Source of the DNA: Dinochytrium kinnereticum
Lineage: Eukaryota > Chytridiomycota > Chytridiomycetes > Chytridiales > Chytridiaceae
Reading direction: 5' to 3'
NCBI GenBank assembly: GCA_027604005.1
Contig: JADGJT010000135.1
Span: 1 to 53,348 of the forward strand
Length of the DNA: 53,348 nucleotides
The notes below the pieces were generated by a model. That model ran no database searches. It was not told the origin of the DNA and saw nothing but the letters and a program-made list of their open reading frames with translations. How positions within the stretch are numbered: position 1 is the stretch's first letter; each line of letters begins with the position of its first letter. Of the stretch, positions 36,901-48,755 are shown piece after piece. A program made the position numbers and the translations under genes.

Positions 36901-39900
36901 CTTCGGAAGTGCTGGGAATTGAAACTTCATATTGGCCCTGGGAGTAACTCTAACGGACTCGTGCTTTACGGGTCCACGAGCAACCTGAGCGTCTAAAGTA
37001 GTCTCTCTAGCGACAGCACGACGAACCTCAGAGGTTTCAACGAGCTCGCGTCGAAGGTTGGAGGTGAACTTGTTGAGGTCCTTGACGGATGAGAGCCCAC
37101 CGTTCAGGTCTGCCCAGACTGGCTCGGTGTAGCTGAGCTTGACAATAGATTGGTGTAGAAGACCGATGAGGTTGAAGGCCATCTCGTGGGTAGAGAAGGT
37201 ACGGGCTCCTAAAGATTCAATTCCCTCGGCGACAATATTGTTAGCAGACATCAGGCCAGTGCCGCGGGTCCATCTAGGAAGGTGTTAGCGATTAAGAATG
37301 AAAAGCGACGAAAATGCGTCAGGACAACGTACCCGATAGCAGCACCGATAATAGTTAGGTAGTTGCTCCAACTCTCAGCATGGAAGCGATTCAAAAGAGT
37401 CTCAAGAGCAATCTTGGACTCGCCGTACAAGCCATCTGTTAAGGAAAATCGAAGCGTTTAGAGAAGTATCAAAAATAAGAAGACAAATATAGAGAACGAA
37501 TCTTACCCCCTCCAAAGGTACCATGGTTAGGGGACAAAGGCAAGAGGACAGCAGCGGGGCGAGTGTTATACCCAAGTTGCTGCTTCTTTTGCTTAATCTC
37601 ACCCATCATGCGGAGAAGGTTGGTTAACATGATCCTGTGAGCTAGCTCCGACTTTCCGTCGATATTGTCAACCTCCCTACCCTGCTCCGGGATAGCGGCA
37701 AAGGGAATGACGAAATCAAGATCCCAGTTCAAGCCAGACTTGGGGTCACGGTCGTAAATATAGTCGATTAAAGATCGAACGTCCTGGAGGGATCCACCAT
37801 TGAAGGGGACGACCACGAGTCTAGAGCCCTTCGAACCATGGAGCTCGTATATTGACCGGTAATACTCAGTAACGGATTTAGAGAACCTTGAGGTAGTAAC
37901 GATCACGCGGGCGCCACCGGAGAGAAGAGCTTTGAGAACCTCAACGCCAATCGAGTCTTTGCCACATCCAGTAATGAGGGCGTGCTTGTCCTTGAAGGAG
38001 ATACCATCCTGGGCGATGCTGGTCAAAGCCTCAAAGTAGAACTTGGTCAGCTCGCCATCAGGCTGCCAGTGCGCAGGGTCGAACGGGCTGCGGCGCTTCA
38101 AAAAGACGAACGGGAGGTTCTCTCCCTCAATGCAACCCTGAGACTCAGCAGAAGGCAAAAGAGACTTGATCTTTGAGAACATGGCGTCAAGCTGCTCCTT
38201 AGCCTTAGCGTTGAACTTCCCCGTTGCGACAAGGTTCGAGATCGCGTCGAACTGTTGGGAAATAGCGGCAGACTCGGAGTTGTGGACTTTGGTGAGCTCG
38301 GACCCGGCGGACATCTCCTTGACGAATTCCTTCATGTTTGAGGCGATGCGGCGGGTTTCCTTGTAGACAAGGTTGCCATCTTCGGAGACAAACGTCTTGG
38401 GACCGGTAGGCCTGTATGCGACTAAAAAACCCATTAAGTATAAATAGACATGGCTAAAAACGAAAAAAACTTACTGTTCTTATACACCGGATCGGCCTTT
38501 AACGCTTCCTTGCAGTTATCAAGAAGAACTTTCCCAAGAGACTTCAACCTAGCGTAGTTTTCACCCTTCTCTTCGGGGCAGTTGGTGATGTAGTACTCCA
38601 TATATGTGATCAAGCTGGTAAAAATGTTAGCGATGGGCAACAATGGGAAAGACCAGAGCAAAGGATGCTCACCTCTCATGATCCTCAGCACGATTCATCA
38701 GGTGGATGCATTGGTTCATCAAATCACGGTCAACGCTAGTGATCCTTCCGAACACAATGTCGTAGTATAAGTGGAGAGCATCCTGACGAGCCCAGTTCCA
38801 GTGTGAGTCAAAGACACGCGCCTTAAGCTTGGTAAAGGAAGGCTTGATTCCATCACCATAAACGTCACCGTGCTCGGCGTTCCATAGGTCAAGCTCCTTC
38901 TGAAGAGATTCGCGGCCCTCACGCTCCGTAGCAGCCAAGCGAGCACTCTCAAGAAGGTCAATGTCGAGATACTTAGCAAAGAGCTCGAGCTGCGATCTGA
39001 TCATGCTGTCGGTCTTAAGCCTCTGAATGTTAAATTCCTCGCTATTAATCGTGACTGTTGGGCCTTGGCCCGCACCGCCAGCCGCAGCCGCCGTGGCGCC
39101 GCCGAGGGTGAGCCCAACCTTTGAAGCATAGGCTTTTGCAGTCGAGTCCAACCAACTCTTGGCATCTGCATCGCTCCCCAAACGCGCAGCGGGCTCGACG
39201 ACTAGACCGTGTAGGAGGACAGCCTCGGCCCTTTTAGGTCCCAGCCCGTAGGTAGTCGACAGGTACGCTTTGACGGCACCCATTGCAAAACCGGCAGGCA
39301 TCTTGGCACTGATCATCTTGTTGATGAGGGTATTTGAGGTCTTGCCGAGGGCACCAGAATATGAGTTTTGGAGGGCTGAGCTAACCTCAGAGAGTGGCGA
39401 TTCCTCAGCCTTGTCAGCAAGGACATTCCCAAATTCCGCAGCAAGGTCACCAAGGATCTCGTTTTGTAGAGTGGACTTGCCACCAACAAGATCCTTGATA
39501 CTCTTACTGGAAGGAATATCGGATATAGGCTTTTTGAGTTTCTGCGCGATAAGAACCATAAGGATTTCTCCAGCCGTGGGGGGCTCTTCACTGTAAAGAG
39601 AAATTGGTTCGTTAGTATACACTCACAACAAAGGAACTAAGGAAAATCAAATACTAACGCGACGGGGCCAGCAGACTGAGCAACGGGAGCAGCGGCAGCC
39701 GCGACAGCAACAGGCACAGCAGTAGCGGGAGTAGATGAAGGCTCGGCGGCAGCAGCAGCAGCACCCTCAGGAACCTCCTCAGGAGCATCCTCAAATTCAT
39801 AGTAGATGTCCCTGCTATCTTTAGTGGTGCAAAGTTGGACACGTCTGCGCGTCATAGCATCATCGTAGGCTTCGTACTTGATCTTCAAGGTGCGGGCTGC

Positions 39901-42900
39901 CATTCCAGAAAGAACTGGCCCAGGTCCAACTTCAATAAGCCTCTCGACTTCGTACTCGCGGAACAAAAGATCCTGAGTTTCGATCCAACGAACGGGCGAA
40001 GCGAACTGATGTGCAAGAAGCTCGATCAGAAGGACATATCCAAGCTGCTGTTGGCCAGCCGGGGTGGCTGCGACGGCGTCATCCCACTTGTTAAGGGTTT
40101 CCTCAAGCATGGCGCTGTGGGTCTGCTGGTAGACCTCCTCAACGTACCTCTTGTCCAGGCTAAACGGCTTGGCGGTCAGGTTGGGAATGTACTTGCCAAC
40201 CAGAAGGTTGACGTTGAGGAACTTCGCCTGAAGCTTCTTCCGAAGAATCTCACGGAAAGGTCCAACACCGTTCAACAGGAAGGACGAGTGGAAGGGCACG
40301 TCTATACCGGCCAAGGGGATAGTAGCAACACCACGCTCAGGGATCATGATTCCACCTGCAGCTTCCTTACGGGCACGGGAGGCAACGAGCGCCTCGTCTA
40401 CGATACCATCCAACAACTCCTCAATCTCAGCAATCGTCTTTGTCTTAACAAGCTCAGCAAAGTTGAGATTCATGGCCTTAAGCTTGTTGAGGACCAGACG
40501 AAGAGTGTCAAGGTTGACGAGCTCGCCAGCAACAACGTATTGGAAGTTTTCAACGTTAAAGTTAACAATCTCAATAAGATTGTTGGAGCGGCGGGCGATG
40601 GCAGTCACGATGAAGCGAAGGGCTTGCTCGCCGAGGGTGGGGCCAACTCGAATAGGGTTGACAGCACACATACCGTAGTCCGAGCGCCCCTCAGAGTCAC
40701 GGGGCACGGCGACCTGCATCGTCATACCACGGTAGAAGACGACGTCCACGAGTGACTCAACCGATAAGACCTCACCAACGGCAGCAAGGCCAGCATATTC
40801 ACCCAAACTGTGACCAGCAAAAGGGCAGTCCTGCTGCACTAACGCGTTGACATTCATGTCTTGGAAACTAGCAATCTCCATCAGCGTTAAGGCTGGCTGA
40901 GTAAACTGCGTCGCCGACAAGAGACCATTGGGGTGCGAGAATGTATAACTGGGAGTATTCTCGGAGATTCCAGGGAACAACGCCAAGCTCCTAACCTTCC
41001 CGTCCTCCACAATGTCGTAAGTGAGGTGACGGTAATGATCACGAATAGAAGCACCCTTGATTCCACCAAAGTGAACAGTGAGTGACTTGGGATTGGTGCG
41101 AACAATTTCAAGGATGGAGACACCATATGTGTTGAGCATGTGACTATCGGCTCGATCCCAGACTTCTTTCGCAATAGCAGACTTTCCGTAAAGCTCCATT
41201 CCCATACCGACCTCCTGTGACCCCTGACCAGTGAAAACATAGCAGGTGGAGGGTTGCTCGACCTCAGCGCTGCCCTCGAGGACCTTTTCACCACGCTGGT
41301 TGAGGGTGGTGATCTTGATCAGCTTCTTTCCATTGGACATGCCAACGTGGTGGAGCTTGGTTTCGAGCTTATCGCCTGGGAGGACCATGCCCATGAAGGT
41401 CACCTGGTACTCTTTCACACGCTTGGGCTGGTTGTTGGCGGCAAAGATCTCGACGAACTTGCGGGTAGAGGCCGAAGTCCACATGCCATGGGTAATAGTG
41501 CCTTTATAATACAAAATACATTAGAACTTTTGACTAAAAGGCGAAGGGGAATAAAGGCAAAAGAGGTAAAAGATGAAGTGAAACATACCAGGCAAGCCTG
41601 CCAAATCAGCAAAGTAAGGGTTTACGTGAATTGGATTCAGATCCCCAGAGGCCTTCGCGTAAACATCGTTTGTAGACGGCACCGTAACAACAGCTGGGAA
41701 CACCTTTGGGTCCGGCAAGATCGAATAACCGCCATTAGCAAAGAACACATCCTGCTCAATCGGCTTTCCATTTCTCCTCAAGTACTCAACAACAATGTTT
41801 CCAAAGCAGTTTTCAGCCTCAAGCTCCACCCTTCCAACTTCCTTCGTCTCCTGAGTGGTGCGAAGGAAGATAGATCCGTTGGTCGATATTTTGCTGAACT
41901 GAGTGGCCGACTTAAACCTGTTGAGGGTCTCCAATCGGAAGACCAGAATTGATCCAGGAGTGATCTCAGGGGCATCGTTATTCCATCGGATCCAGCTCTT
42001 CGATTGAAGAACAGCAACGTCCTTGGCGGATCCCAGAACAACCTCAACAGGAGTCTCGATACGTCTCTCAAAGCTATTGATGTAGTCGGTGAATTTGCCG
42101 CGGTAAAGGAATTTGGAGATGATCTCCATCATGGGCTTGCCGTTTTTAGAGAGGGTAGCCTTTACTGCCACAGTCTTCCCGCTTTCACTTATAAGAACAG
42201 CGTTAACCGTAGCGTCGGTATCGATTGTGTCATCCTCCTGAATCATCTCATCCGAGAGCGTCCTGAATTCGTTGCTGAGGTGCACAAGGCGGAGAAGGTC
42301 ACCGTCAATCTCCTTTGGGAGGATAGCAGTAACGAGAGAGCGCCATCCAGCGACAATACCAAAGTCCATAGGAGCGTTTGTAGAGTTGATGTAGAGCTCG
42401 TCTTGGTTGCCAACGATCTGGGTAAAGTCCTTAATGTGGGAGGATTCAACCTTGTAAGTCGACTTGAAGGAGTCAGTGGGCTTCATCTGAATGTCTGAGG
42501 CTGAAACGTCCCAGAGCGCAGCATAGAAGTCCTTAATTCGCTGGTTGCGACCCTATGGAATATCGGTTAGAAACCATTCCAAACAACAAAAAACAACAAC
42601 AACAAAAAAAAAAAAAAAAGAAACAGACATAAAACCTTTGAGAAAAGTAAATAAACTCACCTCAACAACCTCGTGAATGGGGTTGTAGCCTTGGTAAGGC
42701 CTATACTTAAAGAAGAACTTCAATGGAATGCTCTGTCCATCCCTCCTCTCGTAAATAGTAACGCAGATCTTATCTCCCTCAATGTTAATCACCACCGCAG
42801 CATGTCTCGAAGGCACAGATCCCTGGGCACGACCAGGGTAAACCGTCAATACAATAGGCTTCCTCTGCGCGTCCAGCTTCACAAAGACAGTCTGACCAGA

Positions 42901-45900
42901 CCTAGGCTTCAAGATCTGCACAACAGGGTTAGGCACGAGCAGTTTATCCCTCACAATCGAGTCGGTGGTGAGCAATGCGCGGAGCCAGGACAAGTTGGAT
43001 CCAGCAAGCGTTTCAAGCCAGTCATTCAGAGCCGGGAGCTCTTCGTCACGAGAGAGTTGGTACATGATCGACGCCTCGTCTCCATCGACAAGAGGAGTGG
43101 CAGTCACACCTCGGAGCTTTCCGACGGGGACATTCGCTGGGCGAGCACCGAGGTACTCGACAACGGGGATGGCAAGCTCAGATCCACCGTAGTACTTCGC
43201 CTTCAGAGCATCAATATGTCCCTTATAAATGTTGCCCAAGATATCCTTAACGGGCTCATCGACCTTATTAGCATGACGAACAGCAACAGGACCCTGAAGA
43301 ATGGCAACACGGCCAGCGTCCTGTCCAACCACAGCCTCAACGTCCTCAGACTGCCACAAAGAATCCTTCTTCAACCAGAACTCAAACTTGTCATCAAAGA
43401 CGGGGATAAAGGTCACTGGCTTCCTCCACGGGTAAGAGGTGATAGAAAGGAAGTGGAACACGTCTTCCTGAGTAAGGGTCTGCTCAGAGGCTTCAGGGAA
43501 GTTCTCAAAGAAGGCCTCAAAGACAGTGTAGGGATCAAGATCGAGGGTAGAGTAAGACTGGATCATAGAAAGAGTCTCCGTTGCTGAAAAACGTTCTTCG
43601 ACACGGCGCAAAAAGTCGCCAACAGTATCTCGGAGGGTAAAATCAATCCATCGGTCCTGGTGCTTAACGTGAAGAAGTTCCAACATGCGGTAAGCAACCT
43701 CCTTGTAAGTCATCTCATGAAGATCGCAAGGGAGACCAGTATCAAACTTCTTCCCGAACCACGGCTTCTGGAAGTCCTCGTTAAGCTTCTTGATGATGTA
43801 GTCCTTCTTCTTCAACAGAGCAGGGAGACGCTTCTCCTTTGGAAGGGAGAGAATCGTGTCATCCATCTCACGCCAGAACATGACACCACGGTTAGCAATC
43901 TTGTGGATAGGCTCACCCAACTCAGATTTCACAGTGATAATACCACCTGTGACGCCCTTATAGGTCCTTTCCCACATGGCTTCGTCAGAGATACCAGGAG
44001 CGTCGGCGATTAGCTGCTTTACCGCGGGCGAAGCAAGATTCTCTTTGGCAACCATGACACGAGATCCAAAAAGAGTGCCGTCGAAGGGCATGGGGGCGTA
44101 GTCAAACTGGGTGCTCCATTCTCCAGTAAGGTAAGGAAGGGTGCCCTCGGCGTCACCGAATCCAGAACCAACAACTAGGATGATATTCTCGACACGTCGG
44201 ATAGCGGCTGTTGTATGTACCATTAGACATATTGAAATTAGAAGAAAACACAAAAGACAAATAGGAAACATGAAGAGTTTAAAATACCGTAAGTCTCCAA
44301 CATAGGAGCATGGAAATCTTCGAAAGAGTGATGACCTCCACCTCTTCCTCCAGTCCATTGCAAGATAATTGGCATGTCGGGATTGGCCTTAGCAATAGCA
44401 ATGACTCTTCGAATAGTCTCGACCGATCCAGGCTTAAAAGCAACATGCTTCAAACCAGCCGCCTTCAAGTTTGCCACGACCTCATTCGCGACATCCAACG
44501 AAGGCACACCAGCAGCAACACAAATACCTTCCATCGGAATGCCTTCACGCCTCATCGCCTGAACAGCTGGGTACTGGAATCCCCAGAGTCTCGGGTTCAA
44601 AAACAGAATGTTCAACGTGATGCCCTCTCCTGGTCCAACCAAGTCCAAAATGCTGTTAACACGGTCACGAAGGTACTTTTCCGTATGTTGGCCACCACCA
44701 GCAAGTTCGACATGGAAGCCGGCATTAATGACGGCCGAGACGAACTGCTCGTTCATAGTGCAGGGGGTCATTCCGGCTACCATAAGAGGGGCTTTACCAA
44801 TAAGGCGGGAGAAAGAGGTGTCAACGTGAACTTCGTTCGAGCTCGCGATGCGGATCAACTTAGGACGGTACTTTTCGGCCCAGTTGGGTGCAAACTTGAC
44901 GGAGGTGGGCTCCTGGTCAAAAATGGTACATTGGTCCAAAAGCTCAGTTATCGTGTTGTCGATAGCATTTGCGAGAACGACCTAGTGAGACGAGTCAAGT
45001 TATTTAGCCAGGCGTAAGAATTGGATAAACTTGCTAGCGAAATATTTACCTGAACACCAGTACCTTCCTTATTACGGTGCGTCAACCCTCCGATTCCGGA
45101 AGCCCCACCAGGCCCGAAGTCCAGAATATGCGTAACATCAACCTTGGTCGCAACCTCCCAATGCACAGGTTGAATGCAAATCTGCTCAACAAGCGAAATG
45201 GTGAGCTTCCCCGACATCCTCAAATCCTCTCCAGTGTTGGTATGGTAGACCGGAATCGCCAACCTCTTGACATCAAAGGCCAGGTTATGAGTAGCAATAT
45301 CCTCGGCAACCACCGCCGGAACGTTCTTCAAATACTCGCTGTGGAAGGGAACCGTGACGGGAAGGAATCGGCTGGTGAATCGAACCTTGCGTTGTGAATG
45401 AGGAATACGGGACTGGTCTTGTCCCGACGCGGCTTTAAGCTTGCGGAGGGCTACATTGAGACCGTAAAGGGATTGGGGGTAGCCAGTGAAGATGCAGGCG
45501 CGGGGACCGTTAATGAGCGAGAGATGGACGCGGCGGTCCTCTGGCAAATGCTTGTTGGTGGCATCGGCGTGCTCTTTGACCTCAGAGTAGCGGAGGCCTA
45601 TTTTTGTTTTTCGAAACCCAGCGTGTCAGCAGAATGCTCCACAGACAATATCAAAACAAAAAGAGAGAAAAACAGCCAAGCACCAACAACAAGGCCTAAA
45701 AAATAATAGAACCCACCAGTGACCAAAAGCATGGGAGTGGGAACTCCCTCATTGTTCTGAAGGGAGTCCTGAAGAATGTTTGGGTTGTTGGTGGTAGCGG
45801 GCCAAGCACTTTGCGACCTCAATCCAATCCAGAACAGGAGCCCCAGTGCCTTCTGAGTGTTATCCAAAAAATCCTTGTCGGTCTCTGACGAGGAGATGAC

Positions 45901-47261
45901 GACGGAGGAAACAATTCCCTGTGAATGTCCGGTGGTTCCTAGTTGTTCGACGTGTTAGTAGATAGAGTTGGCCAAAGTGTGAGGAAAGAGTGACGGGGAC
46001 TGAAGCTCAAATCTCCGCGAATCTCTCACATCCCATTGGCTCAACTGGGAAGAGAGAAAAAAAATTTCTTTCCCACAAAGGTAAAACAAAAATATTTCAT
46101 CCGGAATCAGGCGCCAGCACCACAGTCAATTAATTCCCACGCAATTAGATTGATTCGGGCACCTTGTGACGCGAACCAATGCTCGGATGAACATCCGCCT
46201 CGAAAACGGGGAGCTCCCTATTTTCAAATACACATTGCCCATACGTGTGATCTGTGAGGGCTCTGGGAAGACACATCCTTGCAGCCAGCCAGCCAGCAAG
46301 CCTCACAACTCCCCATCCCCAACAGTCCATCCATCCAGTCCATCCATCCATCCATCCATCCATTGTATGGGCGTATGTAGAGTTGAAAGCAAATGACAAA
46401 ATAAACACTAACAGAGCAAGACCAATCTAAAAACTCACCAGTAAAGAGTGCTCGAATGTCAGCAGGGCTGCGATCCAAAACCTTGACCATAACCCAGTAC
46501 GCCAAAAGTTGAGTAAGCCCAATAAGAGGCAAGCTAAGCTCAGTAGCAAGCAACTTCTCAGTGCTCGGCCTCGTATCAGGCTTCTCAAGCCAAGCCATCA
46601 CATCAATTGGAGTGGCATGAGCGAGTCTGGCGCGCTCGGATGTAGAGTGAGTGGCGAGCGTGACAGCCGCCTGACGCACAAAGGGCCCAGCAATGGCCTC
46701 GTAGGTTTCGAAAAGGGAGACGAGCTCATCAAAGTAATCCTCCACGTTTCCTTGACCGCCGAAAACAGCCATGAGAGATGCCCTCCCCGCTTCAACAGCG
46801 GCCACGAGAGCAGACGGTCTGGGAAGGTACTCATCGCGGGAGACAAGTCCTTGACGTTGAAGGGTGGCCAGCGCCGTATAGTAAGTCTTGAGAACAAATG
46901 TCCTTGCACCGGCGGCCAAATCCCGCGTGACAGCGTGAACGCTGTTCTTGACCAAAAAGGTGTCATGAAAGTGAAGAAAAACGACAGCCACAAAAGGAAG
47001 GGCGGCGGTCTCATCTGAGGCTAAAGCACGGCGCATGAGCTCAGTGGTGAGCTCGATGGCGGTCACTTCGGTGCCATCGGTGGTGGTGAGGGGGTTGGCG
47101 ATCAATTGATCACGGACTTGCTCAGCCACTGGCCAGAGAGGGAGGGGAACGGGGATGGAGATTTCGACTCCATTCTGCTTTGCGATGAGGGGGCGGCTTT
47201 GCTGAGCCGAGAGCGATGGGTTGTTGATGTCCTTCACGGCCTGACTCAATGCTGTTGGCAT
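33935..47261 (-). CDS. FAS1-FAS2: Fused beta-alpha type I fatty acid synthase (FAS1-FAS2 in one chain)
   Basis: Cytosolic megasynthase making palmitoyl/stearoyl-CoA. Fifteen exons (47261-46439, 45938-45717, 45597-45050, 44981-44288, 44207-42661, 42552-41589, 41501-39659, 39590-38673, 38614-38475, 38421-37507, 37435-37333, 37273-36585, 36512-36052, 35961-35136, 35064-33935) give 11,823 coding nt, or 3,940 residues. Domains in order: acetyltransferase (TTGHSQG, Ser ~280), enoyl reductase ([23 protein letters not shown]), dehydratase ([18 protein letters not shown]), malonyl/palmitoyl transferase ([11 protein letters not shown], Ser ~1831), Ala/Pro linker, ACP ([12 protein letters not shown], Ser ~2253), ketoreductase ([15 protein letters not shown]), ketosynthase ([11 protein letters not shown], Cys ~3332; His ~3570 and ~3611) and phosphopantetheinyl transferase at the C-terminus. 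Yeasts encode these as two genes. Here the beta end and alpha start share one uninterrupted exon (41501-39659). The first intron is 500 nt; the others are 53-119 nt. Confidence 0.97.
46326..46363. repeat. (CCAT)n tetranucleotide repeat inside FAS intron 1
   Basis: About nine CCAT units with one interruption lie in the 500-nt first intron of the FAS gene. The unit is the reverse complement of the ATGG unit that ends the window. Confidence 0.8.
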
Positions 47262-47601
47262 CGTCGGCTGTCATTAGGAAGAAAGCATTCACGCTGTAAG
47301 TCAACCGGCTGCAGGCATCATAAAGTAATAAAGATGGAAATGCATGCATGCTCAACGAACCTGATGAAAAAAGGGGGGGAAGGGGGAAGATGTGTATTGG
47401 CAAGAGGGGGATGTTGCTCGCTTTTAAAGGATGGTTTGGTGAGGTTGGCGACAAGTCTTGGGGAATCAAAGCAATAAATGTCTATATATTGGATTTGTCG
47501 TAAGAGGCGTAGCGCAATCGCGCAGATCAAACGACCGGACAAACGCCGGGATGAAAATTCAATTCACCCAAACAAATAAAAAAATATTCCACTTTTAAAA
47601 C

Positions 47602-47628
47602 AATAATAATAATAATAATAATAATAAT
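47602..47628. repeat. (AAT)n trinucleotide microsatellite
   Basis: Nine AAT units upstream of the FAS gene, followed by a diverged GATG. Confidence 0.85.
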
Positions 47629-48207
47629 GATGCTTGCTAAATGGCAAGCAGCGAGCTGAGCAATGAGAAACCTTGGAGCAGAGGGCTGCAAGGATGGATG
47701 CGAATCTATACTTGATTGTTGGGCTTGATTATTTAATGGCCATCAGTTTGCAGAGACATTCATTCCAGTTTATGCAGCCCCCGTCGCATCAGACAAAGGA
47801 GATGAAACGCTTTCAACCTGCAAGCTGCAGCATTCAAACCATCGTCCATCCGATATTCATCTCCTTATCTGCTTGTTTTCCGGCGAGTGTCCCTCAACCT
47901 GTTCCCATGTTGATATCTGCTCAAATCGATGTGACAATCTCAAACTTCTTCCGAATTTCCCTTCAATATTTCAAACCCCTTTGTCCGAACATGATATCTC
48001 TCTTCATCATCGATGCCGCCCGCCCGCCAGTTGCTTACGCGCTCGCTGAGGCACCATTCACTACACCTGTCTGGAAGGTTACTTTGAGCCATCGCCACAC
48101 CCCATTCAGTCAAAGCCCCATCCATCGACCACCAACTCTCAAGATACAAGTTTGTTGGGAGGAGCTTGGCAGGGCTTGGGGTCTTCTCTCCTCCTAATCT
48201 TTCCAGA

Positions 48208-48744
48208 TGCAATACCAAAAAAAAAGAGCAGAAAAGATAAGAAAAAAAAAGAGCGAAAAAGAGAAGTAAAACAGGAGGAAAAATTCAAAAATCGCAATCA
48301 GATTATACATAAAAATGTCCTTTTTTTTTTTTTCAAAAGCACTCATCCACAACAACAAAAATATAATAATAATAATAATGCGAGATAGAAAAGAAAGGCA
48401 AACCAGATAAAAAATTTAGAATTTAAGAAAAAGGGAAGAGGAGACCAGACACAAAAAAAAGGGAAAAAGGAAGATGAAGAGAGTAGAAATAAAGGAAATG
48501 AAACAATATTCAAAGAGCTTACATAAGAGAGGGAAGGGTTGGTAAAGGTTGCAGCAAGGAAAAGAGAAAGAACATAGAGAAGAGGGCAGAGGAAATGACC
48601 AATAAGGTACTCCTTAACGCAAGAAGAAGAAGAAGGAAAACAAGGAGGTTTAAGGTTAAATCAAGAAAGAAAAAAGGAAGAAGAAAAAAATAGCAGAAGA
48701 GCGGACGGAAAAGGAGAAAGAGAAAAAAAAAAAGAAATAGAGAG
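48208..48744. other. Long purine-rich tract (pyrimidine-rich on the transcript strand)
   Basis: Roughly 530 bp are dominated by A and G on the plus strand, with repeated AAAGAG/GAAGAA-like words. It immediately follows the stop codon of the minus-strand gene at 48756, so that gene's 3' UTR would be U/C-rich. Confidence 0.6.
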
Positions 48745-48755
48745 TGATCCTCCAA

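Larger units (their letters stand above)
47262..48755. other. FAS 5' flank and purine-rich spacer
   Basis: About 1.5 kb between the FAS start codon and the stop of the disordered-protein gene, both on the minus strand. It contains an (AAT)n run at 47602-47628, a shorter one near 48363-48379, and a long A/G-rich tract at about 48208-48744. The FAS promoter should lie within roughly 47262-48200. No conserved frame was recognised. Confidence 0.5.

Noticed and set aside
39835..40755. 306-codon plus-strand frame opposite FAS
   Set aside because: It is a mirror of the highly coding FAS exon on the minus strand. The same applies to the other long plus-strand frames at 41254, 42673, 44310 and 49,000-52,500.
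33935..47261. Polyketide or secondary-metabolite cluster around the megasynthase
   Set aside because: Domain order, motifs and the terminal phosphopantetheinyl transferase are those of primary FAS, and neighbours are unrelated genes.
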